64,000 nt of DNA from Pseudomonas sp. GD04019 (lineage in GTDB: Bacteria > Pseudomonadota > Gammaproteobacteria > Pseudomonadales > Pseudomonadaceae). The stretch lies in NCBI RefSeq assembly GCF_029837695.1, contig NZ_JAOEEA010000003.1, positions 248,001 to 312,000 of the forward strand, written 5' to 3'. This document shows, piece by piece, positions 33,116 through 42,552 of this stretch (position 1 is the stretch's first letter; every line of letters begins with the position of its first letter). The notes under the pieces were generated by a model. That model did no database searches, was not told the origin of the DNA, and worked only from the letters and a program-made list of their open reading frames with translations. The translations under genes and the position numbers were made by a program.

Positions 33116-34789
33116 CTAAGACGGCAGCCCGCTCAGCAGCGGCTGGCGCATGCCGAACACCAGGAAGCGCGCCAGGTCGGCCAGCGGCAGCGGCTTGCTG
33201 ATCAGATAGCCCTGCACCTGGTCGCAGCCGAACTGGCGCAGCAGGGCCAGTTGTTCGGCGTTCTCCACGCCCTCGGCCACCACTTCCAGATGGAGGTTGT
33301 GTGCCAGGTTGATCATGGCCCGCACCAGCTGGCGATTCTCCGCGCGCTCGCCCATGCCGCCGACGAAGCTCTTGTCGATCTTCAGCAATGTGATCGGCAG
33401 ATTGTTGAGGTGCACGAAGGACGAGAAGCCGGTGCCGAAGTCGTCCAGCGAGAAGCGCACGCCGAGGCGGCCGAGGGCCTGCATGGTCTGCTGCACCTGC
33501 TCGCTGCGGCGCATCACGGCAGTTTCGGTCAGCTCGAACTCCAGCCACTGGGCGTCCACGCCGCGCTCTTCGATCAGGCGACTGAGGGTCGACAGCAGCT
33601 GGCTGTCCTGGAACTGGCGGAACGACAGGTTGACCGCCATGTGCAGCGCCGGCAGGCCGCGCCCGCGCAGCCACTGCATGTCGCGCAGGGCGCGGGAGAT
33701 CACCCAGTAGCCGAGCGGCACGATCAGCCCGCTCTCCTCGGCCAGCGGCACGAATTCGTCCGGGCCGAGCAGGCCGCGCTCGGCGTGACGCCAGCGCACC
33801 AGCGCCTCGAGGCCGACGATGCGCCCGCTCTGCAGGCACAGGCGCGGCTGGTAGTGCAGCTCCAGCTCGTCGCGGCGCAGGGCGCGGCGCAGCTCGGCCT
33901 CCAGGTCGGCCATGCTGCGCGCGCCGCGGTGGATGCGTTCGTCGTACAGATGATGGGTGCAGCCCTGGGCCGCCTTGGCCTGCTGCATGGCGATATGCGC
34001 GTGCCACATCAGCGGGTCGGCACCGGCGTCGGCGCGGGCATGGGCCAGGCCCAGGCTGCAGCCGAGCAGCAGGCTCTCGCCGTCGACCCAGTAGGGCTCG
34101 GACAGCGCCTCGGTGATGCGTTCGGCCAGGCGTTCGGCGCGGGCCGGGTCGCGGCGGGTATCGACCAGCAGGGCGAATTCGTCGCTGCCCAGGCGCGCCA
34201 GGGCGTCACCGGCCTCCAGCTGGGCCTTGAGCCGCGCCACCACCTGCAGGATCAGGCGATCGCCGGCCTGGTAGCCGAGGGCGTCGTTGACATGCTTGAA
34301 GTTGTCCAGGTCCAGGTGGCCGAGTGTCAGGCCGCGCCCCTGGTATTCCGCCAGGCGCGCCGCCAGCAGGGTCTGGAAGCCCTGGCGGTTGGCGATGCCG
34401 GTCAGCGGGTCCTGCTCGGCCAGGCCCTGCAGGGTGTTCTGCAGGCGCGAGCGCTCGCCGGCGTAGCGCAGGCAACGGCGCAGCAGATCGACACTGAGGC
34501 TGCCGCGCACCAGCCAGTCGTAGACATCGGCCGGCGCCTCGCTAGGCTCCTCGTCGAGCAGCAGCACGGTGGGCAGCGAGCAGCGGCCGGGAGCCGGGCG
34601 ACAGGCGGGGGTGGTCAGCAGCAGGCCGCAGCCGCCGTCGTCGAACAGGCTGCTGGCGGCTTCCCAGGAAGGCGCGGTGATCAGCGGGTAGGCCCCGGCA
34701 ATGACTTCGAGCCGCGCGCGCAGCAACGCCGCCCACTCCGGCCTTTCGGCGAGCAGGACCAAGCGCATGGGTTCGACGAGCGCGGACAA
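33116..34789 (-). CDS. GGDEF-EAL protein, probable c-di-GMP phosphodiesterase
   Basis: A 557-residue protein. Residues 1-115 look like a degenerate receiver domain. The GGDEF domain has GSDEF (201-205), so cyclase activity is doubtful. The EAL domain keeps EALVRWRH, DDFGTGFSSF and KIDKSFV, as expected for active c-di-GMP hydrolysis. The start is TTG at 34789, chosen because GGGGAGG lies just before it; ATG 34768 lacks a binding site. It occupies the position of PA5295 (ProE) in PAO1, an EAL phosphodiesterase (from memory). It is convergent with norM. Confidence 0.88.
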   Translation of the reverse strand: MSALVEPMRLVLLAERPEWAALLRARLEVIAGAYPLITAPSWEAASSLFDDGGCGLLLTTPACRPAPGRCSLPTVLLLDEEPSEAPADVYDWLVRGSLSVDLLRRCLRYAGERSRLQNTLQGLAEQDPLTGIANRQGFQTLLAARLAEYQGRGLTLGHLDLDNFKHVNDALGYQAGDRLILQVVARLKAQLEAGDALARLGSDEFALLVDTRRDPARAERLAERITEALSEPYWVDGESLLLGCSLGLAHARADAGADPLMWHAHIAMQQAKAAQGCTHHLYDERIHRGARSMADLEAELRRALRRDELELHYQPRLCLQSGRIVGLEALVRWRHAERGLLGPDEFVPLAEESGLIVPLGYWVISRALRDMQWLRGRGLPALHMAVNLSFRQFQDSQLLSTLSRLIEERGVDAQWLEFELTETAVMRRSEQVQQTMQALGRLGVRFSLDDFGTGFSSFVHLNNLPITLLKIDKSFVGGMGERAENRQLVRAMINLAHNLHLEVVAEGVENAEQLALLRQFGCDQVQGYLISKPLPLADLARFLVFGMRQPLLSGLPS

Positions 34790-35084
34790 ATGACCTCCCC
34801 AAGGTCAAGCGAGACAGACTTACCCCGTCTGCGTGCACCGTTTTTCGGCGTTCTCTTTCTGCCGTCCTGTGCAGATTTCTGCGCATCCTCCCGGAAAGAC
34901 ATAGCAGCGGCAACCGGGGGCGAGTGGTACAACCGTACATGATCTTAAAAAATAGTGACTTAGCCCACAATCCTTAAGCTTTTTATGCGGAACTCTGCCT
35001 GCCCGGCGGCTGTCTGCACTCGTCCCGCCGTCGCCTGGCGACTGCTAGAATGCCGCCTCTTTTTTGCAGACCGAACAGTCCTCC

Positions 35085-37094
35085 ATGTCCCGACTCAACC
35101 CTCGGCAGCAGGAAGCCGTGAACTACGTCGGCGGCCCTCTTCTGGTGCTCGCCGGCGCCGGCTCCGGCAAGACCAGCGTGATCACCCGCAAGATCGCCCA
35201 CCTGGTGCAGCACTGCGGCATCCAGGCCCGCCACATCGTCGCCATGACCTTCACCAACAAGGCCGCGCGCGAGATGAAGGAGCGCGTCGGCACCCTGCTC
35301 AAGGGCGCCGAGGCCCGCGGCCTGACCGTGTCGACCTTCCACAACCTGGGCATGAACATCATCCGCAAGGAATACGCGGCGCTGGGCTACAAGCCGGGCT
35401 TCTCGATCTTCGACGACGGCGACATCAAGGCCCTGCTGACCGACATCATGCAGAAGGAATACGCCGGCGATGACGGCGCCGACGAGGTCAAGAACTACAT
35501 CGACAGCTGGAAGAACGACCTGATCCTGCCGGACCAGGCCCTGGCCAATGCCCGCAACCCCAAGGAGCAGACCGCCGCCGTCGTCTACCTGCACTACCAG
35601 CGCACGCTCAAGGCGTACAACGCGGTGGACTTCAACGACCTGATCCTGCTGCCGGTGAAGCTGTTCCAGGAGCACAAGGACATCCTGGAGAAGTGGCAGA
35701 ACCGCATCCGCTACCTGCTGGTGGACGAGTACCAAGACACCAACTCCAGCCAGTACCTGCTGGTGAAGCTGCTGGTGGGCATGCGCAACCAGATCACCGT
35801 GGTCGGCGACGACGACCAGTCGATCTACGCCTGGCGCGGCGCGCGCCCGGAAAACCTGATGCTGCTGAAGGAGGACTACCCGTCGCTGAAGGTGGTGATG
35901 CTGGAGCAGAACTACCGCTCCACCAGCCGCATCCTCAAATGTGCCAACACCCTGATCGCCAACAACCCGCACGCCTTCGAGAAGCAGCTGTGGAGCGAGA
36001 TGGGCATGGGCGACGAGATCCGCGTGATCCGCACCCGCAACGAAGACGCCGAGTGCGAGCGGGTGGCTCTGGAAATCCTCACCGAGCACCTGCGTACCGA
36101 GCGCCCGTACAGCGACTTCGCCATCCTCTACCGCGGCAACTACCAGGCCAAGCTGATGGAGCTGAAACTGCAGCACCACCAGATTCCCTATCGCCTGTCC
36201 GGCGGCACCAGCTTCTTCGCCCGCCAGGAGGTGAAGGACCTGATGAGCTACTTCCGCCTGCTGGTCAACCCGGACGACGACAACGCCTACCTGCGGGTGA
36301 TCAACGTGCCGCGCCGGGAGATCGGCTCGACCACCCTGGAGAAGCTCGGCAACTACGCCAGCGAGCGCAAGATCAGCATGTACACCGCCAGCGACGAGCT
36401 GGGCCTGGCCGAGCACCTGGACAGCCGCTATACCGAGCGTCTGTCCCGCTTCAAACGCTACATGGACAAGATCCGCGAGCAGTGCGCCGGCAACGACCCG
36501 ATCGGCGCCATCCGCAGCATGGTGATGGACATCGACTACGAGAGCTGGCTACGCCAGAACGCCTCCAGCGACAAGGTCGCCGAGGCGCGCATGGGCAACG
36601 TCTGGTTCCTCGTCGAGGCGCTGAAGAACACCCTGGACAAGGACGAAGACGGCGACATGACCGTCGAGGACGCCATCGGCAAGCTGGTGCTGCGCGACAT
36701 GCTGGAGCGCCAGCAGGAAGAGGAAGAAGGCGCCGAAGGCGTGCAGATGATGACCATGCACGCCTCCAAGGGCCTGGAGTTCCCCTCGGTGTACATCATC
36801 GGCTTCGAGGAGGAGATCCTCCCGCACCGCTCCAGCATCGAGGCCGACACCATCGAGGAAGAGCGGCGCCTGGCCTACGTCGGCATCACCCGCGCCAAGC
36901 GCAACCTGGCATTGACCTTCGCCGCCAAGCGCAAGCAGTACGGCGAGATCATCGACTGCACGCCGAGCCGCTTCCTCGACGAATTGCCGCCCGAAGACCT
37001 GGTCTGGGAAGGCCAGGAAGACACCCCGGTGGAGGTCAAGGCGGCCCGCGGCAACGACGCCCTGGCCAACATGCGCGCGATGCTCAAGCGCTGA
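35085..37094 (+). CDS. rep: Rep, ATP-dependent 3'-5' DNA helicase
   Basis: A 669-residue SF1A helicase from the ATG at 35085 (MSRLNPRQQEAV). Motifs: Walker A AGAGSGKTSVIT, motif II VDEYQDTN, DDDQSIYAWRGA, motif V TMHASKGLEFPSV and motif VI YVGITRAKR. It removes proteins ahead of replication forks. Length and the start match Rep rather than UvrD. It stands 295 bases from the divergent GGDEF/EAL gene; I see no gene between. Confidence 0.94.
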   Translation: MSRLNPRQQEAVNYVGGPLLVLAGAGSGKTSVITRKIAHLVQHCGIQARHIVAMTFTNKAAREMKERVGTLLKGAEARGLTVSTFHNLGMNIIRKEYAALGYKPGFSIFDDGDIKALLTDIMQKEYAGDDGADEVKNYIDSWKNDLILPDQALANARNPKEQTAAVVYLHYQRTLKAYNAVDFNDLILLPVKLFQEHKDILEKWQNRIRYLLVDEYQDTNSSQYLLVKLLVGMRNQITVVGDDDQSIYAWRGARPENLMLLKEDYPSLKVVMLEQNYRSTSRILKCANTLIANNPHAFEKQLWSEMGMGDEIRVIRTRNEDAECERVALEILTEHLRTERPYSDFAILYRGNYQAKLMELKLQHHQIPYRLSGGTSFFARQEVKDLMSYFRLLVNPDDDNAYLRVINVPRREIGSTTLEKLGNYASERKISMYTASDELGLAEHLDSRYTERLSRFKRYMDKIREQCAGNDPIGAIRSMVMDIDYESWLRQNASSDKVAEARMGNVWFLVEALKNTLDKDEDGDMTVEDAIGKLVLRDMLERQQEEEEGAEGVQMMTMHASKGLEFPSVYIIGFEEEILPHRSSIEADTIEEERRLAYVGITRAKRNLALTFAAKRKQYGEIIDCTPSRFLDELPPEDLVWEGQEDTPVEVKAARGNDALANMRAMLKR

Positions 37095-37165
37095 CCGCGC
37101 GCACAGTCGCCACTGGGCGGCTTGGCTAGACTGCGGGCTTCCGTCGTATCGCAAGGAAGCGCGCC

Positions 37166-39733
37166 GTGTCCCACCGCATGTACCTGTACAACAAGGCCGA
37201 GATCGGCAGCAGCGCGGACGCCTGCCTGCCACTGATGGAATGGGGCTACGAGCTGCCCCTGCTGCTGCAGCCGCTGTTCGCCCAGGCGCCCTTCGTTGGG
37301 CGCAACTGCTACAACGACCCGGGTAGCGAGGAGGGCCTGTACGCCGAGGCGCCCGGCGGTATCGCCGCGCTGCGCGCCTTCTACGACTTCATCGAGCGGC
37401 ATGCCGGCCAACTGCTGACCGACGTCGAGGCCTTCCGCGAGGCGCGGCGCAAGATATTCCAGTTGCTCGACGAACAGGCCGGCCATGCCTGGTTCCACCT
37501 GGACGCCTGGGACGTGTTCAACATGAGCGATGAGGACCGCCGCGCCCAGGCCGAGGCGCTGCTCGACGAGATCGAGCGGGCCAACGCCTGCATCCGCGAG
37601 GCCATCGCCAACGACAACCCGCTGCTGCTCGACGCCTGCCCGGGCGTCGACGCGCCCTGGGCGGCCGGCAGCTTCCGCACCCTGCTCAACCTGGCCAACT
37701 ACGACTACGGCTGGGCGCCGCTCGGCTCGCTGCTGCCGCATCGCGACGAGGACGAGCCGCAGATCTTCTGCGAGAACGAGCTGTTCGGCCTGCGCGGTGC
37801 CAATGGCCAGGTGCTGATCGCGCCGCGCTACCAGGCCTTCTACGAATTCGACTGGGACAGCGGCCTGGCCTGCGTGCAGCAGGGCGGACGCTTCGGCTAC
37901 GTCGACCGCCAGGGCCGGGAAGTCATCGCCTGCCAGTTCGAGGATGCCTACGACTTCAGCGGCGCCCATGCGCTGATCGCCGAGGGCGGCAAGTTCGGCC
38001 TGATCGATCGCCAGGGCCAGGTCACCGTGCCGTGCCAGTTCGACGGCGGCGAGCCGCTGGACCACGACGGCACCTGCTGGAGCGTGCAACAGGGCGAGAT
38101 ATGGGGCGTGATCGACCCGGCCGGCAACTGGCTGCTGCCGGCCCAGTACCGGCAGATCCAGGCCCATGGCAGCTGCTATGCCGCCAAGCCGGAGAAGGGC
38201 CCGCAGCAGCTGTTCACCCGGCGCTTTCACGCCCTCGGTGCCATCGGCCTGGACAAGGTGGACATCGCCTACCTGGACGAGGCGCATAACGCCTATGTCA
38301 TCCGCCGCCGCGACGGCAAGCAATGGCTGTATCGCGCCCTCGACGAACTCGGCCAGCCGCTGCTGCCCGGCGAGTACCAGTCGCTCAAGTACCAGCACGA
38401 CCTGCAGGCCTGGCTGGTGCGCGACCAGCGCCTGTACGGCCTCTACCGCCACAGCGACCGGCAATGGCTGCTGCCCTGCGCCCATGCCCGCCTGGTGCCG
38501 CAGGAAAACACCAGCCGCGAAGACGACGGCACCAGCTATTGCACGGTGCAGGACGAGCGCGGCTGGGGCCTGTACCGCGGGGGCGCGCGGCCCGGCTGGG
38601 TGGTCGAGCCGCGCTTCGAGCGCCTTGAGCATCTCAACCAGCGCTACTTCAACGCCTGCCTGGAGGGCCGCTGGGGCATTCTCGACACCGGCGGCGAATG
38701 GCTGCGCCAGCCCTTCGACCAGGCCCGCGCCGAATACCGCTTCGTCCGCGATGGCGAACTGGCCCTGGTGTTCCACGACGGCCGCACCTGGGCCCTGCAG
38801 TCCGACGGCGAGTGCCTGCCACTGGCCGCCGAACGTGCCCTGGAGACCGTCGACCGCTACGCCCAGTTCGGCCTCGACGACATGCAGCAGGCCTGCCTGC
38901 AAGCCAGCGCCGGCGATCTCTGGCAGGCGCTGGACTGCCACCGCCGCGGCCTGGCGGCCTACGAGGCCGGGGACTACGCCACGGCCCGCCCGCTACTGCT
39001 ACGCGCCGTCGAGCTGGGCAACGACGACGCCCTCAACGACCTGGGCTGCCTGCTGCAGAACGCCGACCAGGATGACCGCGGCGCCCTCGCCTACTTCCAC
39101 CGCGCCTCTGACGCCGGCTCGGCGCTGGCCGCCCGCAACCTGGGCTACTGCTACCAGCACGGCCAGGGCGCCGAGGCGGACCTGGTCAAGGCGCGCGACT
39201 ACTTCCTGCTGGCCACCGAGCGCGGTCATCGCCCGGCGCACCTGGAGCTGGCCGCGCTGCTGCTCGACCACCAGCCGGAATTGGGCGACCTCGACCTGAC
39301 CCTGGAGCACTATCTGGCGGCCTGGCGCCACGGCGACAAGGACGAGAGCGCCAGCTGCCTGGGCTGGCTGTACGAGCAGCGCGAGGACTATGCCCAGGCC
39401 CAGCGCTACTATCTGCATGCATCCGCCCGTGGCGACGCCTACGCCGACTGGCGGCTGGGCCGCCTGCACCTGCACGGCCTGGGCATGCCGGCCAATCCGC
39501 ACAAGGCGTTGGAGTATCTGCGCAGCGCCAGCGAGCGCGAGTGCGAGAACGCCTATCTGGATCTGGCCGAACTGCTGCTGGACGAGGAGGCCACCCAGGA
39601 AGAAGGCCTGAGCTGGCTGCAGAAGGCGGTCGACGCCGAGGTGGCCGGCGCTCGCGAGCTGGCCGAGCAGTTGCTCAAACAACGCAACGGCGCCGGCCTG
39701 CTGGGACGCCTGCTAGGTCGACTGCGACAATAA
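37166..39733 (+). CDS. large WG-repeat plus Sel1-repeat protein
   Basis: An 855-residue protein starting at GTG 37166 (SHRMYLYN), with AAGGA upstream. Residues ~200-560 contain WG beta-repeats of the form G-x-D-x-x-G-x-x-V-x-P (FGYVDRQGREVIACQFE, FGLIDRQGQVTVPCQFD, WGVIDPAGNWLLPAQY). Residues ~590-830 are Sel1/TPR-like helical repeats (ALNDLGCLLQNA, AARNLGYCYQHGQGAEADLV, YADWRLGRLHLHGLGM). No signal peptide, so it is likely cytoplasmic and acts as a protein-binding scaffold. It sits just after rep and ends at a terminator. Confidence 0.8.
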   Translation: MSHRMYLYNKAEIGSSADACLPLMEWGYELPLLLQPLFAQAPFVGRNCYNDPGSEEGLYAEAPGGIAALRAFYDFIERHAGQLLTDVEAFREARRKIFQLLDEQAGHAWFHLDAWDVFNMSDEDRRAQAEALLDEIERANACIREAIANDNPLLLDACPGVDAPWAAGSFRTLLNLANYDYGWAPLGSLLPHRDEDEPQIFCENELFGLRGANGQVLIAPRYQAFYEFDWDSGLACVQQGGRFGYVDRQGREVIACQFEDAYDFSGAHALIAEGGKFGLIDRQGQVTVPCQFDGGEPLDHDGTCWSVQQGEIWGVIDPAGNWLLPAQYRQIQAHGSCYAAKPEKGPQQLFTRRFHALGAIGLDKVDIAYLDEAHNAYVIRRRDGKQWLYRALDELGQPLLPGEYQSLKYQHDLQAWLVRDQRLYGLYRHSDRQWLLPCAHARLVPQENTSREDDGTSYCTVQDERGWGLYRGGARPGWVVEPRFERLEHLNQRYFNACLEGRWGILDTGGEWLRQPFDQARAEYRFVRDGELALVFHDGRTWALQSDGECLPLAAERALETVDRYAQFGLDDMQQACLQASAGDLWQALDCHRRGLAAYEAGDYATARPLLLRAVELGNDDALNDLGCLLQNADQDDRGALAYFHRASDAGSALAARNLGYCYQHGQGAEADLVKARDYFLLATERGHRPAHLELAALLLDHQPELGDLDLTLEHYLAAWRHGDKDESASCLGWLYEQREDYAQAQRYYLHASARGDAYADWRLGRLHLHGLGMPANPHKALEYLRSASERECENAYLDLAELLLDEEATQEEGLSWLQKAVDAEVAGARELAEQLLKQRNGAGLLGRLLGRLRQ

Positions 39734-39754
39734 GCCGCAGAGTGCAAGCGTAAA

Positions 39755-39776
39755 AAAATGGCCTGGAGCCATTTTT
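39755..39776 (+). terminator. intrinsic terminator after the WG/Sel1 gene
   Basis: AAAATGGC (39755-39762), loop CTGGA, GCCATTTTT (39768-39776): an 8-bp stem followed by T bases, 22 bases after the stop. Confidence 0.8.
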
Positions 39777-39828
39777 GACGTCGCCCTGGCGACGGCCTGC
39801 AAGGTGGCCGCCAGGGATGGCAGGCCAC

Positions 39829-39857
39829 AAAAAAAGCCGCCCGTAGGCGGCTTTTTT
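39829..39857 (-). terminator. intrinsic terminator after the cytochrome c5 gene
   Basis: A-rich run then GCCGCC, CGTA loop, GGCGGC and TTTTTT. On the minus strand it ends with a T-run, 17 bases past the cytochrome gene stop; it can work in both directions. Confidence 0.8.
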
Positions 39858-39873
39858 CTCGCTGTCGCAGGCC

Positions 39874-40296
39874 TTACAGGCCGGACATCTTCTGGATCGC
39901 GCCTTTCAGCTCGTCGTCCGAGCAGGTGGCGCAGGTGCCTTTCGGCGGCATCGCATTGATGCCGGAGATGGCCTTGGCCAGCAGGCCATCGAGACCACCT
40001 TCCTTGTCGGCGCGGGCCTTCCAGGCGGCGGTGTCGCCAGCCTTCGGAGCACCCAGCACGCCGGCGTTGTGGCAGGCGCCACAGTGGGCGGCGATCACGT
40101 CGTCGGGCGACTTGGCGCCACCGCCGGCGGACACGGCTACGGCGCCGACGCCCTTGCATTCTTCACCCTGGATGCAGACCTCGCCGACCGGCTTGATGCG
40201 CTCGGCGATCTCGTCGTTGGTCGCAGCCTGAGCGCTCACAGCCCACAGGGCCAATACGGCAGCTTGGGCCGCCAGCATTTTCTTGATCAGGTTCAC
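39874..40296 (-). CDS. cytochrome c5-type periplasmic electron carrier
   Basis: A 140-residue secreted c-type cytochrome. The signal peptide ends near VSAQA; the haem site CGACH is at about residue 72; the axial Met probably lies in NAMPPKG. The extra CATCSDDEL near the C-terminus supplies the disulfide cysteines typical of cytochrome c5. It carries electrons to terminal oxidases. It is a monocistronic gene between two terminators, in the same neighbourhood as cycB (PA5300) in PAO1 by memory. Confidence 0.88.
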   Translation of the reverse strand: MNLIKKMLAAQAAVLALWAVSAQAATNDEIAERIKPVGEVCIQGEECKGVGAVAVSAGGGAKSPDDVIAAHCGACHNAGVLGAPKAGDTAAWKARADKEGGLDGLLAKAISGINAMPPKGTCATCSDDELKGAIQKMSGL

Positions 40297-40414
40297 GGTA
40301 CACCCTCATTGGCTAGACACGCTCGCGGCCACGGTTTCGCGAGCGGGCGCAGTATAACGGTTAGGCCTGTCGGCCGGAACAACCCAACTTGTCGCAGGGG
40401 CATTGCCCGCTCTT

Positions 40415-40963
40415 TTAGAAGTTAGCCGGGGTTGTCGCACTGATCAGCCGAGCCGGCCGGTCGAACGGATTACGGAAGCGATGCGGCTTGGTGCTGTCGA
40501 AGTAGTAGCTGTCGCCCGGCTCGAGGACAAATACTTCGGCGCCGACGGTCAGTTCGAGACGCCCGTCCACCAGCATGCCGGCCTCTTCGCCGTCGTGGTT
40601 GAGCATCTCTTCACCGGTGTCGGTACCCGGCGGGTAGATCTCGTCGAGGAAGGTGATGGTCCGATTGGGATGCGCCTTGCCGATCAGCTTCATCGTCACG
40701 GCACCGCTGGAAAGGTCGGTCAGTTCGTTGGCCCGGTACACCACCTGGGTGTGGCTGTCCTGCTCCATATCCAGGGAGAAGAACTCCACCAGCGACATGG
40801 GAATCCCGCCGAGCACCTTCTTCAACGAGCTGATCGAGGGGCTCACGCTGTTCTTCTCGATCATCGAAATGGTGCTGTTGGTGACGCCCGCACGCTTGGC
40901 GAGTTCACGCTGGGAAAGGCCTTTGAGTTTGCGGATAGATTGCAGTCGAACACCGACGTCCAA
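40415..40963 (-). CDS. pauR: XRE-cupin regulator, PauR/PuuR-like
   Basis: A 182-residue regulator: HTH at 3-60 (LQSIRKLKGLSQRELAKRAG, VTNSTISMIEKNSVSPSISS) and C-terminal cupin (EAGMLVDGRLELTVGAEVFV, LEPGDSYYFDSTKPHRF). I place the start at the TTG at 40963 (product MDVGVRLQ), because AAGGAGG sits 9 bases upstream; a longer frame to 40987 would include the binding site itself. PauR in Pseudomonas represses polyamine catabolic genes, several of which are in this window (puuB-like, aldehyde dehydrogenase, puuD-like). The symbol is given on synteny and architecture. Confidence 0.82.
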   Translation of the reverse strand: MDVGVRLQSIRKLKGLSQRELAKRAGVTNSTISMIEKNSVSPSISSLKKVLGGIPMSLVEFFSLDMEQDSHTQVVYRANELTDLSSGAVTMKLIGKAHPNRTITFLDEIYPPGTDTGEEMLNHDGEEAGMLVDGRLELTVGAEVFVLEPGDSYYFDSTKPHRFRNPFDRPARLISATTPANF

Positions 40964-41066
40964 TGCGGGGGTCCTCCTTGGGAGCAAGGCATATGGGTGG
41001 CCGTATCATGGCGCCAGTGTTCAGTATTTACAACACTGCTGCCGCAATTGCTCCGCGGCCCGACCG

Positions 41067-42140
41067 CTAGCCCGCGGAATAGAGCCTCGGTACCCGCTTG
41101 AGATTGCAGAACAGCTGGTACGGAATGCTGCCGCAGCCATAGGCCACGGCACTGGCCGAGACGTTGCGGCCCCACAGTTCGACCCGGCTGCCGAGGCCGG
41201 CGCCGGGCAGATCGGTGAGGTCGACGGTGAGCATGTCCATCGACACCCGGCCGATCAGGCGGGTGGCCTGGCCGTCGACCATGACCGGCGTGCCGGTCGC
41301 CGCATGGCGCGGGTAGCCGTCGGCATAGCCCATGGCGACCACGCCGACGCGGGTCGACCGTTCGCTGACGAAGCGCGCGCCGTAGCCTACCGGCTCGCCG
41401 GCCGGCAGCTCGCGCACGGCGATGATCTTCGATTCCAGGGTCATCACCGGTTTGAGCCGCGCGGCCTGGGCCTGATCCTGTTCGAAGGGTGTGGCGCCGT
41501 AGAGCATGATGCCGGGGCGCACCCAGTCGCTAGGAATGTCAGGCCAGCCGAGTATGGCCGGCGAGTTACGCAGACTGATCTCGGCCTGCAGGCCGCCGCG
41601 CGCCTCGTGGAACAGCGCCAGCTGCTCGGCGCTGCGCGGGCAGTCCAGCTCGTCGGCGCGGGCGAAATGGCTCATCAGCACGATCTTCTCGACCTTGTCG
41701 CTGGCCAGCAGGCGCGCATGGGCGTCGCGGTACTCGGCCGGGTGCAGACCGACCCGGTGCATGCCCGAGTCGACCTTCAGCCACACCTGCAGCGGTCGCG
41801 CCAGGCGCGCCCGCTCGATGGCCTCGACCTGCCAGGCCGAGTGCACCACGCACCACAGCTGGTGCTGGTCGATCAGGCTCAGCTCGCTTGCCTCGAAGAA
41901 GCCTTCGAGCAGCAGGATCGGCTTGCGGATGCCAGCGTAGCGCAGCTCCAGCGCCTCCTCGATGCAGGCCACGGCAAAGCCGTCGGCCTCCACTTCCAGC
42001 GCCTGGGCACAGCGCGTGGCGCCATGGCCGTAGGCGTCGGCCTTGACCACCGCCAGGGCTTTCGCCCCGCTGATCTCGCGGGCGAGACGGTAGTTGTGGC
42101 GCAGGGCTTCGAGGTCGATCAGGGCACGGGCGGGGCGCAT
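41067..42140 (-). CDS. dadX: catabolic alanine racemase DadX
   Basis: A 357-residue PLP enzyme interconverting L- and D-alanine. The PLP lysine lies in [12 protein letters not shown] near residue 33, and the catalytic tyrosine region in [20 protein letters not shown]. It supplies D-alanine to DadA for L-alanine use as carbon and nitrogen. It is downstream of dadA-ridA on the same strand but separated from ridA by a strong terminator, so it may have its own promoter or depend on read-through. Confidence 0.93.
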   Translation of the reverse strand: MRPARALIDLEALRHNYRLAREISGAKALAVVKADAYGHGATRCAQALEVEADGFAVACIEEALELRYAGIRKPILLLEGFFEASELSLIDQHQLWCVVHSAWQVEAIERARLARPLQVWLKVDSGMHRVGLHPAEYRDAHARLLASDKVEKIVLMSHFARADELDCPRSAEQLALFHEARGGLQAEISLRNSPAILGWPDIPSDWVRPGIMLYGATPFEQDQAQAARLKPVMTLESKIIAVRELPAGEPVGYGARFVSERSTRVGVVAMGYADGYPRHAATGTPVMVDGQATRLIGRVSMDMLTVDLTDLPGAGLGSRVELWGRNVSASAVAYGCGSIPYQLFCNLKRVPRLYSAG

Positions 42141-42160
42141 TTCGGCTACTTCGTTCGGTT

Positions 42161-42187
42161 AAAAAAAGCCCGGCGGGGGAGCCGGGC
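42161..42187 (-). terminator. intrinsic terminator between ridA and dadX
   Basis: On the minus strand GCCCGGC, a short C-rich loop, GCCGGGC and then TTTTTTT, 12 bases past the ridA stop and 21 bases before the dadX start. It should cut or attenuate dadA-ridA transcripts before dadX. Confidence 0.8.
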
Positions 42188-42198
42188 AAACGGGATGT

Positions 42199-42552
42199 TC
42201 AGTTCTGCGCGGCGACGACCATCATCTCCACCAGCACGCGCGGGTCGTACAGCTTGCCCTCGACGCAGGCGCGGGCCGGAGCGGCGCCTTCGGCGACCCA
42301 GGCATCCCACACCTGGTTGAGGCCGGCGTAGTCGGCGGCCATGTCCTTGAGGTAGATGGTCACCGAGAGGATCTTCGACTTGTCGCTGCCGGCCTCGGCC
42401 AGCGCGCCGTCGATGTTGGCCAGGGTCTGGCGGGTCTGCTCAGCGATGTCGCCGCTGTAGTCGTCGGCCAACTGGCCCGCCAGGTAGACGGTGCCGTTAT
42501 GGATGACGATGTCGCTGTAGCGTTTCTCAATGCGCAGGCGCTGGATGGACAT
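42199..42552 (-). CDS. ridA: RidA-family enamine/imine deaminase
   Basis: A 117-residue YjgF/YER057c/UK114 protein. Family marks: [20 protein letters not shown], the middle [12 protein letters not shown], and the late arginine segment [18 protein letters not shown]. RidA proteins hydrolyse reactive 2-aminoacrylate-type imines, a sensible partner for DadA, which makes an imino acid from D-alanine. Its start overlaps the end of dadA by 26 bases, so the two are translationally coupled. Confidence 0.9.
   Translation of the reverse strand: MSIQRLRIEKRYSDIVIHNGTVYLAGQLADDYSGDIAEQTRQTLANIDGALAEAGSDKSKILSVTIYLKDMAADYAGLNQVWDAWVAEGAAPARACVEGKLYDPRVLVEMMVVAAQN

Noticed and set aside
36875..38941. 688-codon open frame on the minus strand opposite rep and the WG/Sel1 gene
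   Set aside because: High GC gives long antisense frames; composition is low in normal protein features and rep motifs on the other strand are clear. The same holds for frames at 33038-34942 (+), 34983-36416 (-), 47131-48087 (-) and 47780-49741 (-).
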